Below are positions 54,101-61,409 of a stretch of 64,000 nt of DNA, in pieces. This DNA comes from Thermoactinomyces sp. DSM 45892 (GTDB lineage Bacteria; Bacillota; Bacilli; Thermoactinomycetales; Thermoactinomycetaceae), in NCBI RefSeq assembly GCF_900107305.1, contig NZ_FNPL01000003.1:167846-231845 (forward strand), in the 5' to 3' direction. The number at the start of each line of letters is the position of its first letter. Within the stretch, counting starts at the first letter, position 1. A program made the position numbers and the translations under genes. The notes beneath the pieces are model-generated. The model was given only the letters and a program-made list of their open reading frames with translations, had not been told where the DNA came from and did not search any database.

Positions 54101-57100
54101 GATGGAACGAATCACACTTTTACGTGGGATGAGAAAGCGAAAGAATTCAAATCTCAGCCAGGGGACGAGCTCTATCTCCAGTACCTAAGCGGTGGTGCGA
54201 GTAGTCGCAAGTGGCTGGTCACTGAACCAGATCGTACACAATACTACTTCGATGATAAGGGCTATTTAGTCGAAGCAACGGATCAGAATGGAAACAATCT
54301 TCGGTACACATACGAAGAGAAAAGCGTGAGTAACAAGCCAATCAAGTTGCTACGTTATGTAACCGACTCGCAGAATCGTCAGACGCTAACAATTGAATAC
54401 AACGATAATCACAAAGTATCCAAGATCAAGGCTCTACAACCAACGGCAACCGAGACACCACAACGAGTCATTGAATTCACATATGACGCGTCCAACCGCT
54501 TAACAAAGTTTGTGGATGGTGCGGGAACCAACATCGCAAAAACATACGAATTTACTTATGACCTACTTTCTACCAACGTTATTAACCAGATCAAAGACCC
54601 TCGTGGAAACATCACGAAGATCGATTACTATACAGACGGTGAGAATAAGCATCGGGTTAGTAAGATGAGTAACAAAAAAGATGAAGTGATGCTCTACACC
54701 TATAAAGATAAAGAGCGAACCGAAACCGATCTGAAAGGGAACTCAACCAAGTACCTCATGGATGACAAAGGAGATCCGGTTAAGGTTACGGATGCCAAAG
54801 GGAACGTAACCGAGTTCAAATATGATCAGAACCATAACATGACGTGGAAAAAAGATCCCAATGGTGGAATTACCACGTGGACGTATGATGAACTGGGTAA
54901 TGTCTTAACCACGACCGATCCGGTGAACAATGCGATCTCAGATGAATCCAAACGGAAGTCGACTCGCTATGACTATCAGTATTCGCTCAACAAGCATGTA
55001 GCGGAGTTGATCAAAACCACTACTCCAGAAGGCCGCTTTACTAAGACCACCTATGATGAGGTAGGAAATGTAGTATCGGTGGAGGATACCGAAGGAAATA
55101 AAACCACTACTGCGTACCACGGAAATAGCGGACTCGTGAAGAGTGTCACTGATTCAAATGGTAAAGTCACTACCTACGGTGACCCGAGTGCAACTGATTT
55201 CGGCTATGATGCCAACGGGGAAGACAAGAAAGAAACCGATGCTCTAGGAAACACAACGGTTACCCAATATGATGACTTTGGCAACGTCATCAAAGTGACT
55301 GACTCTAAAGGGAGTATTGCCACCTTTTCCTTCGATGTCTTTGGCCGACCGCTTGAATCCAAGATGTCGAAAGACCAAGCAAAGGGCGAGTTTATCACTA
55401 CCCCTGCCCCGGTCTATGATGCAAACGATAATGTAGTCGAGAAACGTTCTCCTACTGGAGCGAAATTTGTTTATAAGTACGATGAGTACGACCGCTTAGT
55501 AGAGGAAATCGAGCCGAAAGATCATCCGAGTGATCCAGAGAAGAAAACCACCTATTTCTATGATGAATTAGGAAATCTCATCAAGGAAGTAGAGCCGAAA
55601 GGCAATCTAACCGATGATCCAAATGACTATACCACGACTCACACATACAACGAACTGAACCAACTCATCGCCGTCACCAACAGCCAAGGGCATAAGATTA
55701 CGTACGAATACGACAAGATCGGGAACCAGACCAAAGTCACACAGCCAAAAGGAAACCAGACCGCGGACAATCCTAACGATTACGTCGTCACAACTATGTA
55801 TGATGTAAACAACCGACCGATTAAAGTGACCGATGCAGATGGAAAGTCCATCGAGACTGTTTACGATGCCGACGGCAAAACGATTCAAACCAAGGATAAA
55901 GAAGGCAATGTTCATAACGTTTCTTACAACATCCGCGGTCTTGTAGCAGAGGAACAATCTCCACAAAAAGCGGGTGTAACAAGAACAACACGTTATACCT
56001 ACGATAAGATGGGTAATGTGATCCAAGTCGATCCACCGCGTGGAACTGCTACTCCGTACGCGGATGACTTCGTTCAAAAGAAGACGTACGACGATCTCGG
56101 CCGAGTAAAAGAAATCATCTTCCCACGTGATCCCAATAGCTCAAACTCGCGCTTCAAGGAAGAGCAAAAAATCATGTACAAATATGATTCCGTGGGCAAT
56201 GTCATTGAAGTGAGTACACCGCCTTCCGAAGGACAGACCGAGCGTAACGTGTCTACCTTCACGTACTTTGACAATGGACTGCTGAAATCCATCACGGATA
56301 CATGGGGTGTCACGACGAAGTACGATTACAACCAGATTGGGAACCAAGTAGAGCGCGTCGTTACCAGCTCCGACGGCAAAGTCGAACGGAAAATGTCGTG
56401 GGATTACTTCCCAGACGGCAAGCTAAAGAAGAATACGGACGAGGGTCTGCAATCGAAAGGAAGCACCTCTGACAACGAACGAAAACAATTCGAATATGTG
56501 TACGACCCAAACGATAACATCGTTTCGATGAAAGACTCTAGCAGTAACAAAAAAGTGGATGAATACCGTACCTCCTATACTCCTCTTAATCAGGTGAAAG
56601 AGGTACAAGAAGTGGTTGATGGGATTGTCAAACGTAGTATCGGGTACGATTACGATGTTCACGGGAACTTGCTTAAGCAGGAGTATTCGAATAGCATCTC
56701 GGAATACAGTTATAACGGCTTGGATCAAGTCACCCAATTCTCTCAAAAGAAATCGGCTCAGGATAACAAACCTCAAGTGTATGGTTTTCAATATACTGTG
56801 AGCGGAAAAACCAAACAAGAAACAAAGCCAAACGGAATCGTAACCGATTACCAGTACAATCCAGACGGTTCTGTTGCGGGGTGGGAATCCAAGAAGCCAA
56901 ACGGAACATCCTTGCAAAAGCATAGTTATGAGTACGACCTTCATGGAAATCCCGTTAAGGATGTATACAGTGGTCTCGATGCAAACAATAAGCCAATTAA
57001 CAACACGTATGCATACACATACGACCCACGAGATCGTCTAGTCCGCTACGATAAATCGGGAACCCAATCCTCTACCGAAGAATACACCCTTGATGCGAAT

Positions 57101-59191
57101 AGCAATCTGGTGCAAAAAACGAGAGACGGTGTACTTTCTACCTATAAATACGACAAAAATCGTCTCATCGAGGAAACGGAAGCTGGACTCGCATCCAAGT
57201 ATATTTACGATGCAATGGGTCGTGTTGAGAAGATCACATCGGATGGCAAAGACAAAGAAACATTCTCCTATGATCAATTTGATCGCACCGTCGAGCATAC
57301 AAAGCTGGACAAAGATAATGTTACGACCATTAAGTCTCGTTTTACTTATGACCCACTTGATCGTACTACATCAAAAGTAGAGAAGGCAGGTACAGCCAAC
57401 GAGAAGGCCACCACCTTCAATTACTTAGGCAACACCGATCAAGTCCTATCCGAAGAAGTAGCAGGTAAGGTTACCCAGTCCTATTCCTACTCTGCATGGG
57501 GCCAGCGACTCACCATGCTAAAAGAAGATACGAAGGAACTCTCCTACTTCGAGGCAGGAAATAACGGTGTCGAGATGCTGACGGATGAGAAAGGAAATAT
57601 CCGTGCCACTTATGGGTTTACCCCATATGGGGAAGACGATAAAGACATGTTTACGGGTGTCGATAAACCTGACCCAACGAAACCTAATCAAGATGCGTAC
57701 AACTCGTATCGCTATGAAGGCAAGCGTTGGGATTCGAATACACAGTCTTACGATCTCGGATTCCGTGACTATCGACCCGGAGAAGGACGATTCCTAACCA
57801 GCGATTCATATACCGGTGCGAACGCACATCTGGCTCTCATGATGGATACTGGAAACTACAATCTATACGGTTACACGGGTGGAAATCCGATTTCCAATAG
57901 CGATCCAGATGGTCACGCATGGTGGAATAATTGGAATGACTTCAAAGCAGGTGTAAAATCTGCTGCCTCTGCCGTCGTATCCACCGTATCTACCTACGCT
58001 CAGAAGGCATATACAGCGGTCAAAGAGGTAGTGAAGAGCACGTATAGGGCAGTGAAAAAGGTTGTTAAAAAAGTAGTTGCTCCGATTAAGCGAGCGATCA
58101 AGAAGGTCTACAACAAGGTAAAGAAAGTCGTCAAGAAAGTTGTAAGCTACACCAAGAAGGCCGTGAAGAAAGCCAAGAGCACTATTAAGTCCATCACCAA
58201 GCCTAAACCCAAATCGGCGACTAGTAGTAAAACTTCGTCTTGGGTGTCTACCATACGAGAAGCGGCTTCATGGGTAGTGGCCGAAGTCCCGATTTTAAGT
58301 AGCGTCAACGATGCTGTAGTCCTCATCGCTGGACATGATTACATCACCGGTGAAGATGTTCCAAGGCTCTATGGTGCGATTGGCTTGTTTACACCGATTA
58401 GCTCGAAAGAAGCAAGGCTTGGTGGGAAGCTCGTTGAGACAGCTGGAGAACAGATCGGGAAACGAGTAAACTGCTTTACTGCAGGTACCCTAGTTCGTAC
58501 AGATCGTGGAGATAGACCCATCGAGGACATTCAAGTCGGCGATAAAGTCTTGTCCAAAGATGATAAAACAGGGGATCTTGCCTACCAGAAGGTAGTTAGC
58601 ATCATGAGCAGAGATGTGGATGAGATCTATACAGTCCACGTAGGCAATGATAAGATCGAGACCACAGCCGAGCACCCATTCTGGGTAGAAGGCAAAGGCT
58701 GGTTAAAGGTAGAAGATTTAAGTATTGGTGATTTGCTTCTCACAGCAGAAGGAAAACAACTGCCAATCAAGAAGATCTCAGTGGAGAAGAAGCACGCGAC
58801 GGTTTACAATATGACTGTCGAGGGTTATCATACCTATTTTGTATCTGATTCACACGTCTTTGTTCATAACAAATTGAAGCTTGACTTGCAGGCTTTTAGT
58901 GAGAAACCCAATACCTTAGTACCGGGGCCTTATGCAAAAGAATCTGTTCCTGGAACTAAGAGTAGAAATTGGACCAAAGAGCAGAGAAGTGAGATTAATA
59001 GGATAGGTTACGAGTATGGTTGCCACACATGTGGTAGAAAAGATCCGGGGGACTTTAAGAATTTTGTTCCTGATCACCAGCCACCTATTCAATTCAAAGA
59101 TCAAGAAACGTATGATCTGTACCCTCATTGCAGTATGTGTGCGAGACGCCAAGGAGGGCAAGTGCGAGCTGAATTATCGAGGCGTAGGTAG
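51179..59191 (+). CDS. WapA/Rhs-type polymorphic toxin with Hint domain and HNH-like toxin tip
   Basis: This frame continues the N-terminal fragment and encodes about 2670 residues of a giant surface toxin for killing neighbouring cells. By position: DNRLRE-type module (about 51480-51830), golvesin-like beta domain (51850-52270), second DNRLRE module (52830-53370), adhesion-like domain (53390-53790), and many YD repeats that wrap the toxin (about 54240-57700). Then come the Rhs core end GEGRFLTSDSYTGANAHLAL and NPISNSDPDGH (57780-57916), a Lys/Val-rich helical linker (57950-58200), a Hint self-cleavage domain (58472-58870), and a toxin tip (58871-59191). The tip has GCHTCGR, VPDHQPP and HCSMCARRQGGQV, an HNH-like zinc nuclease. 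A GTG at 51251 could start a headless product without a signal peptide. Confidence 0.88.
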   Translation, partial: PESNVFDFILETGDLEPKLQSDGSVLFVDKGDVGVFKIPKPFMYDSKKEEDSPYGYAWSHDVKQEIVQVDGKNILRVTANKEWLNDSKRAMPITIDPTIEIQPTPGNGAQNSKDTMINSSSPTTNYNDNWRLSVGADSSQTSRSLVKFDTSVIPSGSKVDFAQVQLYYDQNFCTGCKDTDHDVTFSLHRVLQDWNPAEATWREAKKGEAWKTPGGTFRSDVEASTYVIDNTDSTGITKNGTWNLSSNVSGGVNGSYHAAQPNDKSATNTFTWKPYLNESGTYNVAASNVKASDRATSAPYSITHNGGTSKVYMNQRTANTGYQWLGQFRFATGDSHSITLSNYDSSKKVDGAIIADAIRFTKVAEVDKSANVNNRWHDYTARDLVQSWVDGSQENYGVLIKAKDESKKVGGVRYTASQNFDENSIRPKLKVVYGKPSVLLAEPTKIYANGAELKWTKYIRTDFVEYQIHRSTNQSFTPDETTLVAPIPNQNTLTFTDTTATPTPAYSSDPFGRAYFYQIAVKTIDGTVVPSTTQLVRLPKSGMAIQVLQNAIDTTISSEYKNTSFNYLDEKGNPWASVGNNSATFGNTRSLYKFDLSSIPSTAKVVDADFSLWSWQRDSVGSKYATYNAHYLWKDFESVPKTTWSSHNDAFHHSVLDYVTNVTNDPKWLNWDVTTAAERWVKDGSSNRGLMIRHSDEGSKTAKEKLLTVSSEMTLAPELKPKLKVVYIDKKAANSYYSPKTPTTMKSGQSYEVEVTLSNPTDTAWSGSTDSLGCHWALPNGTDRTTEDNCIGAEFKPIDANGNESVATVNIPPGDTITVRGRVKAPAISQPNQLREGLILQWDLKLNGTWLSKSKDPIPTLNQFVMVEDPNGGKDLGVDDNHASTDGNKSGTGINLYRGNASFSYASFENPSRGDFSTSVNLTYNSLDTSDSPIGVGWSLDTSSFVRLGSSLGDQVYTDKQDKITRGSMDLMDSDGTNHTFTWDEKAKEFKSQPGDELYLQYLSGGASSRKWLVTEPDRTQYYFDDKGYLVEATDQNGNNLRYTYEEKSVSNKPIKLLRYVTDSQNRQTLTIEYNDNHKVSKIKALQPTATETPQRVIEFTYDASNRLTKFVDGAGTNIAKTYEFTYDLLSTNVINQIKDPRGNITKIDYYTDGENKHRVSKMSNKKDEVMLYTYKDKERTETDLKGNSTKYLMDDKGDPVKVTDAKGNVTEFKYDQNHNMTWKKDPNGGITTWTYDELGNVLTTTDPVNNAISDESKRKSTRYDYQYSLNKHVAELIKTTTPEGRFTKTTYDEVGNVVSVEDTEGNKTTTAYHGNSGLVKSVTDSNGKVTTYGDPSATDFGYDANGEDKKETDALGNTTVTQYDDFGNVIKVTDSKGSIATFSFDVFGRPLESKMSKDQAKGEFITTPAPVYDANDNVVEKRSPTGAKFVYKYDEYDRLVEEIEPKDHPSDPEKKTTYFYDELGNLIKEVEPKGNLTDDPNDYTTTHTYNELNQLIAVTNSQGHKITYEYDKIGNQTKVTQPKGNQTADNPNDYVVTTMYDVNNRPIKVTDADGKSIETVYDADGKTIQTKDKEGNVHNVSYNIRGLVAEEQSPQKAGVTRTTRYTYDKMGNVIQVDPPRGTATPYADDFVQKKTYDDLGRVKEIIFPRDPNSSNSRFKEEQKIMYKYDSVGNVIEVSTPPSEGQTERNVSTFTYFDNGLLKSITDTWGVTTKYDYNQIGNQVERVVTSSDGKVERKMSWDYFPDGKLKKNTDEGLQSKGSTSDNERKQFEYVYDPNDNIVSMKDSSSNKKVDEYRTSYTPLNQVKEVQEVVDGIVKRSIGYDYDVHGNLLKQEYSNSISEYSYNGLDQVTQFSQKKSAQDNKPQVYGFQYTVSGKTKQETKPNGIVTDYQYNPDGSVAGWESKKPNGTSLQKHSYEYDLHGNPVKDVYSGLDANNKPINNTYAYTYDPRDRLVRYDKSGTQSSTEEYTLDANSNLVQKTRDGVLSTYKYDKNRLIEETEAGLASKYIYDAMGRVEKITSDGKDKETFSYDQFDRTVEHTKLDKDNVTTIKSRFTYDPLDRTTSKVEKAGTANEKATTFNYLGNTDQVLSEEVAGKVTQSYSYSAWGQRLTMLKEDTKELSYFEAGNNGVEMLTDEKGNIRATYGFTPYGEDDKDMFTGVDKPDPTKPNQDAYNSYRYEGKRWDSNTQSYDLGFRDYRPGEGRFLTSDSYTGANAHLALMMDTGNYNLYGYTGGNPISNSDPDGHAWWNNWNDFKAGVKSAASAVVSTVSTYAQKAYTAVKEVVKSTYRAVKKVVKKVVAPIKRAIKKVYNKVKKVVKKVVSYTKKAVKKAKSTIKSITKPKPKSATSSKTSSWVSTIREAASWVVAEVPILSSVNDAVVLIAGHDYITGEDVPRLYGAIGLFTPISSKEARLGGKLVETAGEQIGKRVNCFTAGTLVRTDRGDRPIEDIQVGDKVLSKDDKTGDLAYQKVVSIMSRDVDEIYTVHVGNDKIETTAEHPFWVEGKGWLKVEDLSIGDLLLTAEGKQLPIKKISVEKKHATVYNMTVEGYHTYFVSDSHVFVHNKLKLDLQAFSEKPNTLVPGPYAKESVPGTKSRNWTKEQRSEINRIGYEYGCHTCGRKDPGDFKNFVPDHQPPIQFKDQETYDLYPHCSMCARRQGGQVRAELSRRR
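56456..57916 (+). repeat. Rhs core segment, copy 1 of a 1.46-kb direct repeat
   Basis: These 1461 bases within the main Rhs gene are repeated at 61426-62883. They encode the last YD repeats and the Rhs core end up to DPDGH. Confidence 0.9.
58472..58870 (+). other. Hint (intein-like) self-cleavage domain within the Rhs protein
   Basis: The domain starts CFTAGTLVRTDRGDRPIEDI, with the nucleophile Cys at 58472-58474. It has the block-B motif TAEHPFWV (about 58665) and ends SDSHVFVHN at 58870. Pretoxin-Hint domains cut off or release the toxin tip in polymorphic toxins. Confidence 0.9.
58871..59191 (+). other. HNH-like nuclease toxin tip
   Basis: The C-terminal 106 residues carry CHTC, DHQPP and CSMC, a four-cysteine zinc site around a His-based beta-beta-alpha metal nuclease core, and a basic end RAELSRRR. 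DNA cleavage is the expected activity by family resemblance only. Confidence 0.65.
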
Positions 59192-59266
59192 GAAAATAGA
59201 AAGTCAAGTATCTGCTCTTATTGATTAAGAATAGGGGCAGGTACTTATTCATGAAGGAGGATTCGC

Positions 59267-59944
59267 TTGAGCCTAATATTAGAGCAATTTGATTTAGCTG
59301 CGGAGAAATTTGAGTTTCCTGTTTTAGATAACTATAACGTAGACTTAGCACAAACGAGACTTTTAGTTTTCAAGGACGATCATGATTGGTTGGTTACATT
59401 TGAAGTTGTTGGCTATTTTATATCTGGTCAAACCTTCACCAATGATCTTTACGTATTTGGAAATCAAATTGAGAAGTTCGGGTTGTCTGAGTGCTATGAG
59501 AATGTCATTAGTGAGTGCGGGAGTGAAAAACCTTTTCCATTTATTGATTCTAATGGTAATTTCGAATTGGAACCGCTGTCATCAGTATGTTTTAAAATTT
59601 GGAGAGAGGAAATCCGTTTATCACCGACTGTGGGTATGTATAGAGAGGCAGGGATTGACCTAGCAGATTTCTCACCGACCAAATTTTTACGTTTGATATC
59701 ATATTTGCATAGCGAGAAGTTATGGTTAAAAGAGGAGTTTATTTTTAACAAGCTATCTCTTGAACCAATGGAATTGTTTTACAAGACAAGCGAATGGCAT
59801 CATAACGACGTTTTAGTGAAGCCTAGTGAGCATGAATTCTTTCGGCAACTATCAAAAGCAATTGAGTACGGTAATGTTGGGTTGATACCAACAGGTAATG
59901 TAAATACTCATTGGAGTAACTGGGCTACTAGCTCCGAGGAGTAG
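59267..59944 (+). CDS. Putative immunity protein (first paralogue)
   Basis: The 225-residue acidic, soluble protein lies 75 bases after the Rhs toxin and probably neutralises its nuclease tip. It is clearly paralogous to the next gene. Both share VDLAQTRL, ...TFE-VGYFI-GQ, VCFKIW/ICFKIW, a SPT-F-RLIS-L segment and the ending NTHWSNW. No catalytic motif is visible. The start is TTG 59267 with AAGGAGG 6 bases before it. Immunity function is inferred from position, size and acidity. Confidence 0.7.
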   Translation: MSLILEQFDLAAEKFEFPVLDNYNVDLAQTRLLVFKDDHDWLVTFEVVGYFISGQTFTNDLYVFGNQIEKFGLSECYENVISECGSEKPFPFIDSNGNFELEPLSSVCFKIWREEIRLSPTVGMYREAGIDLADFSPTKFLRLISYLHSEKLWLKEEFIFNKLSLEPMELFYKTSEWHHNDVLVKPSEHEFFRQLSKAIEYGNVGLIPTGNVNTHWSNWATSSEE

Positions 59945-59971
59945 ATGTATTGAAAGGGAGTCGTATGTGAT

Positions 59972-60646
59972 ATGAATCCTTTATTGTACTTATTAGACAA
60001 GAAAGCTGATGAGTTTGATTTTCCTATTTTAGACAATGCTAATGTTGATTTAGCTCAGACTCGTCTCTCTATCTTTAAGGATAATGACAACTGGCTTATG
60101 ACTTTTGAAATGGTAGGTTATTTCATTCCGGGACAAGATTTTGCGAGTGGGTTGTACGCTTATAGCAATAATCTTAAGCACAATGGATTGAGTCGGATTT
60201 TTGAGGGGGTAGTCTATAGTCTTGATCAGGGACAACCCTTTATAGATGATAATGGAGATTTTCTCCTATCTCCGTTCGAAAGAATTTGTTTTAAGATTTG
60301 GGAGGACACGTACTGCATTACACCAACGTCTGAGGATTACCTACATGCTGGTTTAAATCCGGAAGAGTTTTCCCCTACTACTTTTGTTAGACTTATTAGT
60401 TCACTATACAAGGATAAACTTTGGTTAGAGGATGATCTCATATTCTCTAGTTTATCTTTGAAACCAATGCCTTTATTTTTCAGAACTGATGAATGGAATC
60501 ATGATGATATTCAACCGAGTGAACATCTCTTCTTTCAACAAATAGCTCAAGCACTCGAGAAGAATGATGCTACTTTGATTCATATTCAAAATCCAAATAC
60601 TCATTGGAGTAATTGGGAGACCAGTATTTCAGAGAGTGATTATTGA
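59972..60646 (+). CDS. Putative immunity protein (second paralogue)
   Basis: The 224-residue paralogue of the preceding gene is about half identical by eye. It begins MNPLLYLLDKKADEFDFPIL, keeps VDLAQTRLSIFKDNDNWLM and ends NTHWSNWETS. It starts 27 bases after the first copy with AAAGGGAG upstream. The divergence suggests it protects against a different toxin variant, or is kept from an earlier tip. Function inferred. Confidence 0.7.
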   Translation: MNPLLYLLDKKADEFDFPILDNANVDLAQTRLSIFKDNDNWLMTFEMVGYFIPGQDFASGLYAYSNNLKHNGLSRIFEGVVYSLDQGQPFIDDNGDFLLSPFERICFKIWEDTYCITPTSEDYLHAGLNPEEFSPTTFVRLISSLYKDKLWLEDDLIFSSLSLKPMPLFFRTDEWNHDDIQPSEHLFFQQIAQALEKNDATLIHIQNPNTHWSNWETSISESDY

Positions 60647-60697
60647 TGAGAAATGGAGAGTGATCCTGAACTTTCTAGTTCCGATAGGAGCCGCCGT

Positions 60698-61282
60698 ATG
60701 AGTGTAACAACCAAAAGTAGGCAAGTAGCACAGGTGATAAGAGAAGCCTTTTGTGGTGAGAGGAGACCTGCTGTCATAAAGTATTGGGATGATAGCAGGA
60801 AGAATTCAATAGGTGTAGTAATTGCCTCAGACAGTCCTGCCAAAGGTTACACTTCCTATTCAACAGTTGGACTTTGGGAGCATTCAATTGACCGTTTTGT
60901 TGATGGAGTTCCTCTACGAGTGGAAATCGCAGGATCTTGTATTTCTGATTTTGAATCTTTCCCGAATATGGTATCTACTTGTGCATTTAATATCATTAAC
61001 TCTGGATATACCATTTTTCCGGGTGCTATATATCCTGATGTAGTAAGAATGTATATGCCAGATTCTCAAATGCAACATGCTTTCTTTGTTCCGCCTTTTT
61101 TATGGGAAGGAGAATTAAAGACTATTCGTTTTGAAGGATGCAGTATTACGTGGTTGCAAATGATTCCGATTTCTGACGAAGAAATGGCTTATGCAGAGAA
61201 GAACGGAGCATCAGCTCTCGAGGAACTGCTAGAGCAAAAGGAAATTGATTTTTGGGATCTGAATAGATCATCTGTACTCTAA
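60698..61282 (+). CDS. SUFU-family immunity protein (YqcF-like)
   Basis: The 194-residue protein resembles the suppressor-of-fused (SUFU) domain used as immunity protein in polymorphic toxin systems, such as Bacillus YqcF. Supporting features are VIKYWDDSRKNSIGVVIASD, YSTVGLWEH, VEIAGSC and PPFLWEGELKTI, with ITWLQMIPISDEE near the end. The ATG at 60698 is chosen for TAGGAG 7 bases before it; an ATG at 60653 is in frame but has no site. It ends the immunity operon before a terminator. Which toxin it counters is unknown. Confidence 0.75.
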   Translation: MSVTTKSRQVAQVIREAFCGERRPAVIKYWDDSRKNSIGVVIASDSPAKGYTSYSTVGLWEHSIDRFVDGVPLRVEIAGSCISDFESFPNMVSTCAFNIINSGYTIFPGAIYPDVVRMYMPDSQMQHAFFVPPFLWEGELKTIRFEGCSITWLQMIPISDEEMAYAEKNGASALEELLEQKEIDFWDLNRSSVL

Positions 61283-61370
61283 CTCATCTATCCAAGGTGA
61301 TTGATAAGAAATATCTGTGTATCGCTTCTGGGCTTCGGTCTGGATGCGGTTTTTAAAATAGATTCAAGTG

Positions 61371-61409
61371 AACAAGGATGCTATATAAATCACAGCATCC
61401 TTGTTTTAT
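61371..61409 (+). terminator. Rho-independent terminator of the toxin-immunity operon
   Basis: The stem AACAAGGATGCT/AGCATCCTTGTT (one slip) with an 11-nt loop and TTTTATTTTTT lies directly before the displaced Rhs tip, so it separates that tip from the immunity genes. Confidence 0.85.

Noticed and set aside
51251..59191. Many minus-strand frames of 60-170 codons across the Rhs gene
   Set aside because: They are shadow frames opposite a strongly coding strand, with no ribosome sites or recognisable domains.
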